From NCBI GenBank assembly GCA_050700355.1, contig JBOHHE010000015.1, forward strand, positions 1 to 36,029: 36,029 nucleotides of DNA, read 5' to 3'. The stretch is from GCA-003244245 sp050700355 (GTDB lineage: Bacteria > Actinomycetota > Actinomycetes > Mycobacteriales > Pseudonocardiaceae). The position numbers and the translations under genes are program-made. The notes under the pieces are model-generated. The model saw only the letters and a list, made by a program, of their open reading frames with translations, was not told where the DNA came from and did no database searches. Below are positions 1-8,157 of the stretch, piece after piece (the stretch's first letter is position 1; every line of letters begins with the position of its first letter).

Positions 1-282
1 AAGCTGCCCGCCGACGTCAAGGACAAGGTGAACGCCGCGCTGGGCGAGGCCCAGGAGGCACTCAAGGGCACCGACACCGGCGTGATCCGCGCCGCGATGG
101 AGAAGCTCGCCACCGAGTCCCAGGCGCTGGGCCAGGCACTGTACAACGCCAACCCCGCGGCTGGGAGCGCGCAGGACGGTTCCGCCGGAACCTCGACCGA
201 CGGGGCAGCCGGCCCGCCCGGCGCTGACGATGTCGTCGACGCCGAGATCGTCGATGAGCACATCGGGAGCGACAAGAAGTGA
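1..282 (+). CDS. dnaK: DnaK (Hsp70) chaperone, C-terminal fragment
   Basis: Only the last 93 codons are inside the window; the gene begins upstream. The reading frame is open from base 1. It encodes the helical lid end of Hsp70 (KVNAALGEAQEALKGTD, then AMEKLATESQALGQALYN), followed by a low-complexity Gly/Ala/Ser/Asp tail and an acidic end, DVVDAEIVDEH, which resembles the EEVD-like tails of bacterial DnaK. DnaK is the ATP-driven cytosolic chaperone that works with DnaJ and GrpE. Its TGA overlaps the GTG start of the next gene (GTGA), so translation is probably coupled. Family assignment is firm from both the sequence and the operon order dnaK-grpE-dnaJ-hspR. Confidence 0.95.
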   Translation, partial: KLPADVKDKVNAALGEAQEALKGTDTGVIRAAMEKLATESQALGQALYNANPAAGSAQDGSAGTSTDGAAGPPGADDVVDAEIVDEHIGSDKK

Positions 283-1094
283 GGCAGCGCGACTCCGGCA
301 ACAGCAACACCGGGGGCAACAGCAACACCGGCGAGGAGCAGCCCAGAGTCGTCGTGCGAGACAAGCGGAGGATCGATCCGGTGACCGGACAGATTCGAAC
401 CCCACCCTCGGAGCAGTCCGAGGGTGGCTCCTCGGTCCAGCACGCGGCGGCGCAGGATGGGCCGCCGCTGGACACCGAGGAACTGGCGGCATTGCGCTCA
501 CAGGTCCAGGAGCGAACCGAGGATCTGCAGCGGATCACTGCGGAGTACACGAACTACCGCCGCCGGGTGGAACGTGACCGCCAAGCGGTCACCGAGACGG
601 CCAAAGCGCAGGTGGTCCGGGACCTGCTCACGGTGCTCGACGACATCGAGCGCGCCGAGATGCACGGTGACCTGTCCGGGCCGTTCAAGGCGGTGGCGGA
701 CAAGCTGGTGGCGGGGCTGACGACCCAGGGGTTGGAGCCCTTCGCCATCACCGGTGACCCCTTCGACCCGGATGTGCACGAGGCGGTGCAGCACAGCACC
801 TCCTCGGAGGTCCATCAGACGACCGTCACGGCCGTGCTGCGCCGGGGCTACCGCTTCGGCGAGCGGGTGCTGCGCCCGGCGATGGTGGTGGTGACCGAGC
901 CGTCGATCCCCGATCCGTCGAGCGCCGATCCGGAGGAAATCTCCCAGGATGCGGCGACGTTCCACGGGGCCGAGACTTCCGGTACCGGCACTGACGGTGC
1001 TCCCGGGACAAGCACCCCCGGCGCCGAAGCCCCCCTTGGCGGCGCGCACAGAGTAGGTGCTCACCGGGCCGATACTCCAGCGCAGGAGCACTGA
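279..1094 (+). CDS. grpE: GrpE, nucleotide exchange factor for DnaK
   Basis: This 271-residue protein starts at a GTG that overlaps the dnaK stop. GrpE drives ADP release from DnaK. Visible parts are a long charged N-terminal extension with an NSNTG repeat (residues about 8-18), a coiled-coil region (about 65-115, including TAEYTNYRRRVERDR), and the beta-wing head (about 150-208) with GLEPFAITGDPFDPDVHEAV and VLRRGYRFGERVLRPAMVVV. Both ends are longer than in the E. coli protein (about 197 residues): a disordered N-terminus and a 60-residue Ser/Thr/Gly-rich C-terminal tail. The next gene, dnaJ, starts 20 bases downstream. Confidence 0.96.
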   Translation: MRQRDSGNSNTGGNSNTGEEQPRVVVRDKRRIDPVTGQIRTPPSEQSEGGSSVQHAAAQDGPPLDTEELAALRSQVQERTEDLQRITAEYTNYRRRVERDRQAVTETAKAQVVRDLLTVLDDIERAEMHGDLSGPFKAVADKLVAGLTTQGLEPFAITGDPFDPDVHEAVQHSTSSEVHQTTVTAVLRRGYRFGERVLRPAMVVVTEPSIPDPSSADPEEISQDAATFHGAETSGTGTDGAPGTSTPGAEAPLGGAHRVGAHRADTPAQEH

Positions 1095-1113
1095 TGCGCG
1101 CGGGAGGTATCCG

Positions 1114-2319
1114 GTGAGCGCGCGGGACTGGATCGAGAAGGACTTCTACGCCGAGCTGGGCGTCTCCTCCTCGGTCTCCGCTGAGGAGGTCAAGAAGGCG
1201 TACCGCAAGCTGGCGCGGGAGCTGCACCCGGACGCCAATCCGGGTGACGCCAAGGCCGAGGCGCGCTTCAAATCGGTGTCCGAGGCCTACGGCGTGCTCT
1301 CCGATCCGGAGAAACGCAAGCAGTACGACGAGGCCCGTAGCCTGTTCGGCAGCGGGTTCCGACCGGGCGCAGGTGGATTCGGCGGAGCGGGGAGCTCGGG
1401 TGGCTTCGACCTCGGCGATCTGTTCGGTGCCACGGCCGGGACCTCCAGGTCCGGGAATCCGGGGAGTCTCGGCGACCTGCTCGGTGGGTTGTTCGCCAAC
1501 CGGGGCACCGGGGCCGGGCCGCCTCGCCATCCCGGGTCGAGTGGCCCTCGGCGCGGTGCCGACATCGAGACCGAGGTACGGATCGACTTCGTCGAGGCGG
1601 TCCACGGCGCCACCGTGCCGCTGCGCCTGTCCAGCCCGGCCAGCTGCGGAAGCTGCGGCGGCACCGGGGCACGAGCCGGCACAATGCCCCGGACCTGCCC
1701 GGTCTGTGGCGGGTCCGGACTGGTCACCCGCAGCCAGGGTGCGTTCGCCTTCTCCGAGCCGTGCCGGGATTGCCGGGGCTCGGGCCGGATCGTGGACGAG
1801 CCGTGCCTGGAGTGCGGCGGTCAGGGAGTATCCAGCCGCACCCGGACGCTGACCATCCGGATCCCCGCCGGCGTTGCCGACAACCAGCGCATCCGGCTGG
1901 CCGGCCAGGGCCAACCCGGCCTGCGCGGGGCTCCCGCCGGGGACCTCTACGTGCTGGTGCATGTGAGCCCGCATCCGGTGTTCGGACGCTCGGGCGACGA
2001 CCTCACGATGACGGTGCCGGTGTCGTTCCCCGAGCTGGTGATGGGCGCGACCTTGACCGTGCCCACCCTGGACGGCACCGTGTCGCTCAAGGTCCCCCCA
2101 GGTACCTCCAACGGGCGCACCCTTCGGGTGCGCGGCAAAGGCGTTCCCGGGCGGCACGGGAGCTCAGGCGATCTGCTGGTGACCCTGCAGGTCGCCGTTC
2201 CGGCCAAGCTGGATCGAACCGCGAAGGATGCGCTCGACGCCTACGCTCGGGCTACCGCGGGAGAGAATCCCCGCGCCGAGTTGCTCGCCCGCGCACAGCA
2301 AAGGGGGACAGCCGGATGA
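1114..2319 (+). CDS. dnaJ: DnaJ (Hsp40) co-chaperone, type I
   Basis: The chosen start is the GTG at 1114, preceded by GGGAGGT at about 1101-1107. An ATG at 1057 lies inside grpE without such a site. The protein of about 401 residues has a J domain with HPD at residues 38-40, a Gly/Phe-rich linker (about 70-150), and a zinc region (about 178-240) with four CxxCxGxG motifs (CGSCGGTG, CPVCGGSG, CRDCRGSG, CLECGGQG). C-terminal substrate-binding beta domains follow. It delivers unfolded clients to DnaK and stimulates its ATPase. The architecture matches the operon-encoded DnaJ1 of actinobacteria. Its TGA overlaps the ATG of hspR (ATGA). Confidence 0.96.
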   Translation: MSARDWIEKDFYAELGVSSSVSAEEVKKAYRKLARELHPDANPGDAKAEARFKSVSEAYGVLSDPEKRKQYDEARSLFGSGFRPGAGGFGGAGSSGGFDLGDLFGATAGTSRSGNPGSLGDLLGGLFANRGTGAGPPRHPGSSGPRRGADIETEVRIDFVEAVHGATVPLRLSSPASCGSCGGTGARAGTMPRTCPVCGGSGLVTRSQGAFAFSEPCRDCRGSGRIVDEPCLECGGQGVSSRTRTLTIRIPAGVADNQRIRLAGQGQPGLRGAPAGDLYVLVHVSPHPVFGRSGDDLTMTVPVSFPELVMGATLTVPTLDGTVSLKVPPGTSNGRTLRVRGKGVPGRHGSSGDLLVTLQVAVPAKLDRTAKDALDAYARATAGENPRAELLARAQQRGTAG

Positions 2320-2765
2320 TCGCCCCGACTCCACCCGGTGTGACCGAGGACACCCCGGTATTCGTGATTTCCGTGGCAGCTCAGCTGTCCGGCCTGCACG
2401 CGCAGACCCTGCGCAGCTATGACCGGATGGGCCTGGTGTCCCCTGGCCGCAGCCCCGGTGGCGGTCGCAGATACTCAGCCCGCGACATCGCGGCGTTGCA
2501 GGAGGTGGCGCGACTCTCCCATGACCACGGGATCAATCTGGCCGGGATCAAGCGGATCATGGATCTGGAGAACCAGGTGGAGGCGTTGCGCTCCCGGCTG
2601 GTCGAAGTCACCGACGAGCTGACCCAGGCCCGCGCCCAGCTCGCCACGGCGCACACCGTCGCGGAGCAGGCCGCTGCCGCCGTGCACGCTTCCTATCGCC
2701 GCGATCTGGTCCCGGTGCGCCCCCCGGACGAAGCCGCCCTCGTCGTATGGCGTCCCCGTAGATAG
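2316..2765 (+). CDS. hspR: HspR, MerR-family heat-shock repressor
   Basis: This 149-residue protein has its ATG overlapping the dnaJ stop and AAAGGGGGA upstream as ribosome binding site. Residues about 12-80 form the MerR helix-turn-helix (VFVISVAAQLSGLHAQTLR, then YDRMGLVSPGRSPGGGRRYS). A coiled-coil segment follows (ENQVEALRSRLVEVTDELTQ). In Streptomyces and mycobacteria HspR represses the dnaK operon and clpB by binding HAIR inverted repeats, with DnaK as co-repressor. Its position as the last gene of the operon fits this autoregulation. The dnaK promoter is outside the window, so its operator cannot be examined here. Confidence 0.95.
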   Translation: MIAPTPPGVTEDTPVFVISVAAQLSGLHAQTLRSYDRMGLVSPGRSPGGGRRYSARDIAALQEVARLSHDHGINLAGIKRIMDLENQVEALRSRLVEVTDELTQARAQLATAHTVAEQAAAAVHASYRRDLVPVRPPDEAALVVWRPRR

Positions 2766-2833
2766 CTCTTCAAGTGCTACCAACCCCAGCTGCGGCTGCT
2801 CTCAACAGCCACCAACCAGCTCACGGAGATGGG

Positions 2834-4012
2834 CTAATCCAGGGTGAACGGGTCGTACCTGATTCGGTCGAGTGGAGTGCCCGCGACCAGCATGCGGGAC
2901 ACGGTGGCCCTGATCATCGGAGGAGAACCGGCGACCAGGACATCGTGTTCAGCCCAGGCGCCGTGGCGGGTGACCACGTCACCGAGCGTCCCGAGCTCGG
3001 CCTCCTCCTCCGTCAGGCCCTCCTCCACCACCGGCACCACCCGCAGCCAGGGATTCGTCGCGGCGATGGCATGCAGTGTGGCGAGGTCGTAGAGGTCGCT
3101 GCGGATGCGGCCGCCCACGAACACATGGACCTGCGGGTTGTTCCCCCAGCGCGCGAGTTCCTCGAGCATGGCGCGCATCGGGGCGATTCCGGTACCTCCG
3201 GCGATCATCAGGATGTCCCGGCCAGACTGTCGATCTATCGGCATGCGCCCCATCGGGGAGCCGATCCGCCAGACGTCACCGATCTGGCTGTGCCCGACGA
3301 TCGATCGGCTGACCCAGCCGTCGGGCACCGCGCGGATATGGAACTCCATCGATCCGTCGGGGCGGGGGGCGTTCGCCGGCGAGAAGTATCGCCACAGCCG
3401 GGGCCGCTGCGGCACCTCCACCCCGACGTACTGCCCCGCCCGGTACGGCACCGGCTGGTCAGGCTTGACCCGCACCACCGCGAGGTCCCAGGTCAGCCGC
3501 TGATGTTCGACGATCTCCGCGGTCCACCAGGCGGGCCCCTGCTCGGCGTCGGCGGCCTCCACCATCGTCCTGGCGACCAGGCCGTAGGCGTCGACCCAGG
3601 CCTTCTCGACCACCGGCGTCCACGCCGGGCCCGCGTACTGCCGCAACGCGCAGATCAGGGCGTTGCCCACCGCGTCGTAGTGGTCCGCGATGACCCCGAA
3701 CTTGCGGTGGTCCCGCGCGAGCTGACGCAGGAAGGGCACCAGGTCGTCGGGACGGTCCACCATCTGCACGACGTGCACCAGTGCCCGCAGCAACCGGCTG
3801 CGCTGAACTTCCATGTTGGCCGCGAAGAGCTCCCTGGTGGCCGGGGCGATCGCGAACAACATTCCATAGAAGTAGCGGGCGACCTCCTCGGCCGATGGCT
3901 CGACCACCGCGAAACTCTCGCGGATGAGTCGCACCATGGTGGCGGCACCACCGGTGACGTGGGGTTCGCGCTCAGGCGGGGGGACTGGTCTTAGTGCTGC
4001 GTTGGCGGTCAT
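2834..4012 (-). CDS. Flavohemoprotein (globin-FAD-NAD reductase)
   Basis: This 392-residue protein is convergent with hspR. An N-terminal globin domain (about residues 25-160) carries the probable proximal haem His in DHRKFGV, with AWVDAYGLVA further on. Next comes an FAD-binding ferredoxin-reductase beta barrel (about 165-265; YRAGQYVGVEV and the FAD motif RLWRYFSPAN), then an NAD(P) domain with MIAGGTGIAPMRAMLEEL. The family (Hmp-like) performs NO dioxygenation or related haem-linked electron transfer. The FAD motif reads RYFSPAN rather than the canonical RxYSL, as in many actinobacterial members. Starting at 4012 gives a short Pro-rich N-terminus; an in-frame Met at residue 26 is an alternative. 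Confidence 0.9.
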   Translation of the reverse strand: MTANAALRPVPPPEREPHVTGGAATMVRLIRESFAVVEPSAEEVARYFYGMLFAIAPATRELFAANMEVQRSRLLRALVHVVQMVDRPDDLVPFLRQLARDHRKFGVIADHYDAVGNALICALRQYAGPAWTPVVEKAWVDAYGLVARTMVEAADAEQGPAWWTAEIVEHQRLTWDLAVVRVKPDQPVPYRAGQYVGVEVPQRPRLWRYFSPANAPRPDGSMEFHIRAVPDGWVSRSIVGHSQIGDVWRIGSPMGRMPIDRQSGRDILMIAGGTGIAPMRAMLEELARWGNNPQVHVFVGGRIRSDLYDLATLHAIAATNPWLRVVPVVEEGLTEEEAELGTLGDVVTRHGAWAEHDVLVAGSPPMIRATVSRMLVAGTPLDRIRYDPFTLD

Positions 4013-4285
4013 GGTCCGGACGGGTCTTCTCCAGGTGGGCGGCGAGCACGGGGCCCCCGCGAGCTATGCGAACTCCCCGACGTTCGGGCGTTCAACCGCT
4101 CATTCCGCCCAGTCGCTCCTTGATCACTTGCTCCGTTGGTCAAGCGTTTACGGTCGGTTCACGTGGGATCTTGCCGGTTATCTGCCTACCTCCTTGGTGG
4201 GCTGCTAGGGGGCAAGCAGTATGACACGGTATCTGCTGTGGGTTCCTGGATGGCGACGGCGCGCAGCGAAGGGTGCTTGTAACTG
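4013..4285. promoter_or_regulatory. Divergent intergenic region before clpB
   Basis: 273 bases separate the flavohemoprotein and clpB starts, so both promoters should lie here. The best structure is an imperfect inverted repeat, CTTGA (4119-4123) facing TCAAG (4140-4144). An inner CTTG-N10-CAAG spans 4127-4144. The half-sites resemble those of the HspR operator HAIR (CTTGAGT-N7-ACTCAAG), but the spacing differs from the 11 bases expected between CTTGA and TCAAG. I therefore regard it as a weak operator candidate. No convincing -35/-10 pair was found. Confidence 0.3.
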
Positions 4286-6880
4286 ATGGACTCGTTCAAC
4301 CCGACCACCAAGACCCAAGCCGCCATCTCGTCGGCCGCGCAGGCCGCCACGGTGGCGGGGAATCCCGACGTCACGCCTGTACACCTGCTCGGTGCGCTGC
4401 TCGCCCAGACCGACGGCATCACGGCGCCGCTGCTCGCGACGGTGGGCGCGGACGCAGCCGCGGTGCGTGCGGAGCTCAAGGAGCTGACCCAGCGCCTGCC
4501 GTCGGCCACCGGTTCCACGGTAGCCGCGCCGCAGCTGGATCGGCAGGCGGTCACAGCACTCGGCCACGCCCAGAGCCTGGCGACCGAGCTGGGCGACTCG
4601 TACGTCTCCACCGAACACCTGCTCGTCGGGCTGGCATCGCTGAGCGACCCGACCGGGCAGCTGCTGCGCCGCCACGGTGCCACGCCCGACGCGCTGCGCG
4701 AGGCGTTCCAGTCCGTTCGTGGCTCGGCCAGGGTGTCCAGCCCCGATCCGGAGACCACCTACCAGGCGCTGGAGAAATACGGCGTCGACCTGACCGAGCG
4801 GGCTCGCAAGGGCGAGCTGGATCCGGTGATCGGTCGCGACGCCGAGATTCGCCGGGTGGTACAGGTGCTGTCCCGGCGCACCAAGAACAACCCGGTGCTG
4901 ATCGGCGAACCCGGCGTCGGGAAAACCGCCATCGTCGAGGGCCTGGCTCAACGCATCGTCGCCGGGGACGTGCCGGAGTCGTTGCGCGGCAAGCGGGTGG
5001 TCGGGCTCGATCTGGGGTCGATGGTGGCGGGGGCGAAGTACCGTGGCGAGTTCGAGGAACGGCTCAAGGCGGTGCTCAAGGAGATCACCGACTCGGCCGG
5101 TGACGTCATCACGTTCATCGATGAGTTGCACACCATCGTCGGTGCCGGGGCCACCGGGGAGTCAGCGATGGACGCCGGGAACATGATCAAACCGATGCTG
5201 GCCCGTGGTGAGCTGCGCATGGTCGGCGCGACCACCCTGGACGAGTACCGCCAGCACATCGAGAAGGACGCCGCGCTGGAGCGGCGGTTCCAGCAGGTGC
5301 TGGTCGGCGAGCCCTCCGCCGAGGACACCATTGGCATCCTGCGGGGCCTGAAGGAGCGCTACGAGGTGCATCACGGCGTGCGGATCACCGACGCCGCGCT
5401 GGTCGCCGCCGCCACGCTGTCGGACCGCTACATCACCGCGCGGTTCCTGCCGGACAAGGCGATCGACCTGGTCGACGAGGCGGCATCGCGGCTGCGGATG
5501 GAGATCGACTCCCGCCCGGTGGAGATCGACGAGGTGGAGCGCGCCGTGCGCCGCCTGGAGATCGAAGAGATGGCGCTGGCCAAGGAGTCCGACCCGGCTT
5601 CGTTGCAGCGGCTGAGTGCTCTGCGCCGCGAGCTGGCCGATCGTCGGGAGCGTCTGGCCGGGCTGACCACTCGCTGGCAGAACGAGAAGGGCGCCATCGA
5701 GACGGCCCGAGAGCTCAAGGAACAGCTCGAGCAGCTGCGCGGCGAGTCCGAACGCGCCGAGCGCGACGGGAACCTAGGCCGGGCCGCCGAGCTGCGGTAC
5801 GGCATGATCCCGGCGCTGGAGAAGCAGCTCGACGAGGCCACCGCATCGGCTCGGGATCCCCAGGTGATGCTCAAGGAGGAGGTCGGCCCCGACGACGTCG
5901 CCGACGTGGTGTCGGCGTGGACGGGGATCCCCGCCGGGCGGCTGCTGGAGGGCGAGACCGCAAAGCTGTTGCGGATGGAAGACGCGCTGACCCGCCGCGT
6001 CGTCGGCCAAACCGAGGCGGTACACGCCGTCTCGGACGCGGTCCGCCGCGCCCGGGCCGGCGTCGCGGATCCGGACCGCCCCACCGGGTCGTTCCTGTTC
6101 CTCGGACCCACCGGCGTCGGCAAGACCGAACTGGCCAAGGCGCTGGCGGAATTCCTGTTCGACGACGAGCGTGCCATGGTGCGCATCGATATGAGCGAGT
6201 ACGCCGAAAAGCACTCGGTGGCCCGCCTCATCGGGGCCCCGCCCGGATATGTCGGCTACGACCAGGGCGGGCAGCTCACCGAAGCCATCCGGCGCAGGCC
6301 CTACAGCGTCGTACTGTTCGACGAAGTGGAAAAGGCCCACTCCGACGTCTTCGACGCACTCTTGCAAGTCCTCGACGACGGTCGGCTGACCGACGGCCAA
6401 GGCCGCACGGTTGACTTCCGCAATACCATCCTGGTGCTGACTTCCAACCTAGGCTCGGCTGCGCTGGCCGACCCGATGCTGGACGATCGAGAGCGCACCG
6501 ACGCCGTGCTCGCCGTGGTGCGCTCGCATTTCAAGCCCGAGTTCCTCAACCGGCTCGATGATCTCGTCGTATTCCACGCCCTGTCTACCGAGGAACTCAC
6601 GTCTATCGTGGACATCCAAATCGGTCAACTGGCCCGGCGTCTCGCGGCCCGGCGGTTGGAGCTCGATGTCACCGACGGCGCCCGAGAATGGCTCGCGATG
6701 AACGGGTTCGACCCACTCTATGGCGCCCGCCCCCTGCGGCGGCTAATCCAATCGGCAATCGGCGACCAGCTGGCCAAGGCCCTGCTGGCAGGCGACATCA
6801 CCGACGGCGACACCGTCCGGATCGACCTCGACGACACCGGCGCCGGCGGCACCGGAGCCCTCACCGTCACCCGAGCCTGA
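4286..6880 (+). CDS. clpB: ClpB disaggregase (Hsp100 AAA+ ATPase)
   Basis: This 864-residue, full-length protein solubilises protein aggregates together with DnaK/DnaJ/GrpE. It contains a Clp N domain (about 1-145), then AAA+ domain 1 with Walker A GEPGVGKT (about 207-214) and Walker B TFIDELHTIVG. The ClpB-specific coiled-coil middle domain is at about 400-530 (LEQLRGESERAERDGNL). AAA+ domain 2 has Walker A GPTGVGKT (about 608-615) and Walker B VLFDEVEKAH. The middle domain separates it from ClpA and ClpC. The GAAGGG ahead of the ATG is rather distant. Placement close to the dnaK operon is consistent with joint HspR control. Confidence 0.96.
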   Translation: MDSFNPTTKTQAAISSAAQAATVAGNPDVTPVHLLGALLAQTDGITAPLLATVGADAAAVRAELKELTQRLPSATGSTVAAPQLDRQAVTALGHAQSLATELGDSYVSTEHLLVGLASLSDPTGQLLRRHGATPDALREAFQSVRGSARVSSPDPETTYQALEKYGVDLTERARKGELDPVIGRDAEIRRVVQVLSRRTKNNPVLIGEPGVGKTAIVEGLAQRIVAGDVPESLRGKRVVGLDLGSMVAGAKYRGEFEERLKAVLKEITDSAGDVITFIDELHTIVGAGATGESAMDAGNMIKPMLARGELRMVGATTLDEYRQHIEKDAALERRFQQVLVGEPSAEDTIGILRGLKERYEVHHGVRITDAALVAAATLSDRYITARFLPDKAIDLVDEAASRLRMEIDSRPVEIDEVERAVRRLEIEEMALAKESDPASLQRLSALRRELADRRERLAGLTTRWQNEKGAIETARELKEQLEQLRGESERAERDGNLGRAAELRYGMIPALEKQLDEATASARDPQVMLKEEVGPDDVADVVSAWTGIPAGRLLEGETAKLLRMEDALTRRVVGQTEAVHAVSDAVRRARAGVADPDRPTGSFLFLGPTGVGKTELAKALAEFLFDDERAMVRIDMSEYAEKHSVARLIGAPPGYVGYDQGGQLTEAIRRRPYSVVLFDEVEKAHSDVFDALLQVLDDGRLTDGQGRTVDFRNTILVLTSNLGSAALADPMLDDRERTDAVLAVVRSHFKPEFLNRLDDLVVFHALSTEELTSIVDIQIGQLARRLAARRLELDVTDGAREWLAMNGFDPLYGARPLRRLIQSAIGDQLAKALLAGDITDGDTVRIDLDDTGAGGTGALTVTRA

Positions 6881-6981
6881 CCTCCGGCGGACCGCGCGGT
6901 TCAGCGCCGGTCCCTATCGAATCGCGTACCGGGCAATCGGCGGCTAAGTGGAATTATGACCGCCGATTAAATACCCGAGAG

Positions 6982-7010
6982 AGTCCGCTACGTGAAAAAC
7001 GTAGCGGACT
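6982..7010 (+). terminator. Perfect 12-bp hairpin downstream of clpB
   Basis: AGTCCGCTACGT (6982-6993) pairs perfectly with ACGTAGCGGACT (6999-7010) around a GAAAA loop, about 100 bases after the clpB stop. There is no T-tract, as is usual for actinobacterial terminators. Because it sits between the conserved upstream element and the first leader gene of the repeat array, it could alternatively be an operator or a 5' element of that array. Confidence 0.55.
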
Positions 7011-7140
7011 TGCGTACAGAAACGATTGCCGTCGACCTCAGTCCTTTGCCAGAATATGTGATACCCATCCGGAACGCCGCAATGAGATGTTCCCGCGCTT
7101 GGCCCACCGGGGTCACTTTTTTGCCAAACTTTGGGGATTG

Positions 7141-7303
7141 ATGTCTGATGTCGTGAGCTTTACCGAGATCGACGGGCAGCATGTGGAGCTGCTCCCAGGC
7201 CGACCCCACTGCGGAGCTCACGATGGTCGAACTGGCAGGGATCTCACCCAGTCAGGTGATCCTCCTCCTGAGCCGCCAGCGGGTCACGGCGATCGTCGGC
7301 CCT
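7141..7303 (+). pseudogene. Leader-peptide gene copy A, core apparently deleted
   Basis: The ATG at 7141, preceded by TTGGGGA, begins MSDVVSFTEIDGQHVELLPG, nearly identical to the N-termini of the two following small proteins. From codon 22 onward the sequence no longer resembles them, and the frame runs without a stop through module B. The DNA after the leader matches post-core DNA of modules B and C, so the variable part has probably been lost by deletion. The end given here is the module boundary, not a stop codon. If translated it would read on into the next copy as a fusion of about 200 residues. Confidence 0.5.
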
Positions 7304-7943
7304 GTCGAGTTGCGTACTGGACATCTGGCAACTACGTGGAATTTAGCTGCCGATTACGTATCCCAGGAAATTTTTTAAGTGGGTGGGGTGGCGGAGTTAC
7401 GTACCGCGACGGTTGCCATCCACCACGCGCTTCGCCACAATATGTGGCGTCCAACCGAAAGTCTCGCCACTCGGTTTTCTGTACGTGGCACACATGGGTC
7501 GCGTTTTCGTATATTAGGGGGAGCTTGATGTCTGACGCAATGAGTTTCACAGAGATCTACAGCCAACATCTGGAAGTGTTGCCGAGCCGCACCATGCTCA
7601 CTATCCTCCAGTCGAGGCCCGGCGCCGACGGCGCCACCTACATCGGGGGCAGCACCATCGACGACGACACCGTCGACATTCGTGGTGGCGGCCCCGGCGG
7701 CGTCAACGAATGCTACTGGGATGGCTACGGCATCTTGTGGTGTAGCTGAGCTTCGCTCGCCCCGCCGACAGAACTCACGGTGGTCCAGGTGTCGCGGTGC
7801 TGGGTCAGCCTGCCGGAAGAGCACTGGCGGCGGCGCGAGCGTGGTTCGTCGATGACGACCCTGTGGTACATACCCCATGAACCGCCAGCGCATCACCCGC
7901 CCGGTGATTCTGGCGGCGCACCCTAACACTAGGTACTACCGGT
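7304..7943 (+). repeat. Tandem module B (promoter + leader + two-Cys core)
   Basis: Second copy. The 5' element at 7304-7370 shares GCGTACTGG, GGCAACTACGTGGA and GATTACGTA with copies A and C. The block just before the ATG (7449-7527) shares GTCCAACCG and GGGTCGCGTTTTC with copy C. A promoter-like TGGCAC-N18-TATATT precedes AGGGGGAG and the ATG at 7528. After the core, 7755-7943 is a diverged copy of the sequence at 7210-7303 (AACTCACGGTGG; AACCGCCAGCGCATCAC), which shows that the duplicated unit included downstream sequence too. No gene is visible at 7750-7943. Confidence 0.7.
7528..7749 (+). CDS. Small leader-type peptide B, two-Cys C-terminus
   Basis: This 73-residue peptide has its ATG at 7528 behind AGGGGGAG. 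It has two parts. Residues 1-22 are the shared leader (MSDAMSFTEIYSQHLEVLPS, then R). The rest is a unique, Gly/Asp-rich segment with GGGPGG and a tail, CYWDGYGILWCS, in which two Cys bracket nine mostly aromatic residues. A conserved N-terminus with a hypervariable C-terminus is typical of precursor families such as RiPPs. No maturation enzyme is adjacent, there is no signal peptide, and I cannot name the family. A disulfide-closed or cross-linked ring is possible but is an inference. Confidence 0.65.
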   Translation: MSDAMSFTEIYSQHLEVLPSRTMLTILQSRPGADGATYIGGSTIDDDTVDIRGGGPGGVNECYWDGYGILWCS

Positions 7944-8157
7944 ATCGAATTACGTATCGAACGGCTGGCGGCTACGTGGACCACGACTACTGATTACGTA
8001 ATCGAGAGCGATCCTAGGTGGGTGGCACAGGAGGCCTTGCGTAATGACGCAGCTGGCACCAGAATCAGTGGTGTCCAACCGGAAATATCATCACGAGGTG
8101 TTCTGCGCTTGACCCACCGGGGGTCGCGTTTTCCTACCACACTACTGGGGGATCTCG

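Larger units (their letters stand above)
6916..7303 (+). repeat. Tandem module A (promoter + leader, core lost)
   Basis: First of three tandem, diverged copies. The 5' element at 6916-6982 (ATCGAATCGCGTACC..., GGCGGCTAAGTGGA, GATTAAATAC) lies 225 bases before the leader ATG at 7141. Equivalent distances are 224 in module B and 214 in module C. The whole upstream stretch can be aligned by eye, including CAGAATATGTG and CCGCGCTTGGCCCACCGGGG. After the leader, sequence jumps almost directly to GCGGAGCTCAC (7211 onward). In module C that block forms the right arm of the hairpin after the core. So the core region appears deleted here. Confidence 0.7.

Noticed and set aside
826..2157. 443-codon minus-strand frame over grpE and dnaJ
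   Set aside because: It is antisense to two unambiguous chaperone genes and has no recognisable domain.
2774..3994. 406-codon frame opposite the flavohemoprotein
   Set aside because: It is an antisense shadow; the minus strand has complete globin, FAD and NAD motifs.
7181..7378. 65-codon frame in module A
   Set aside because: It starts inside the conserved leader in another frame. The similarity to module B in this stretch is at DNA level and includes frame changes, so it is not a conserved protein.
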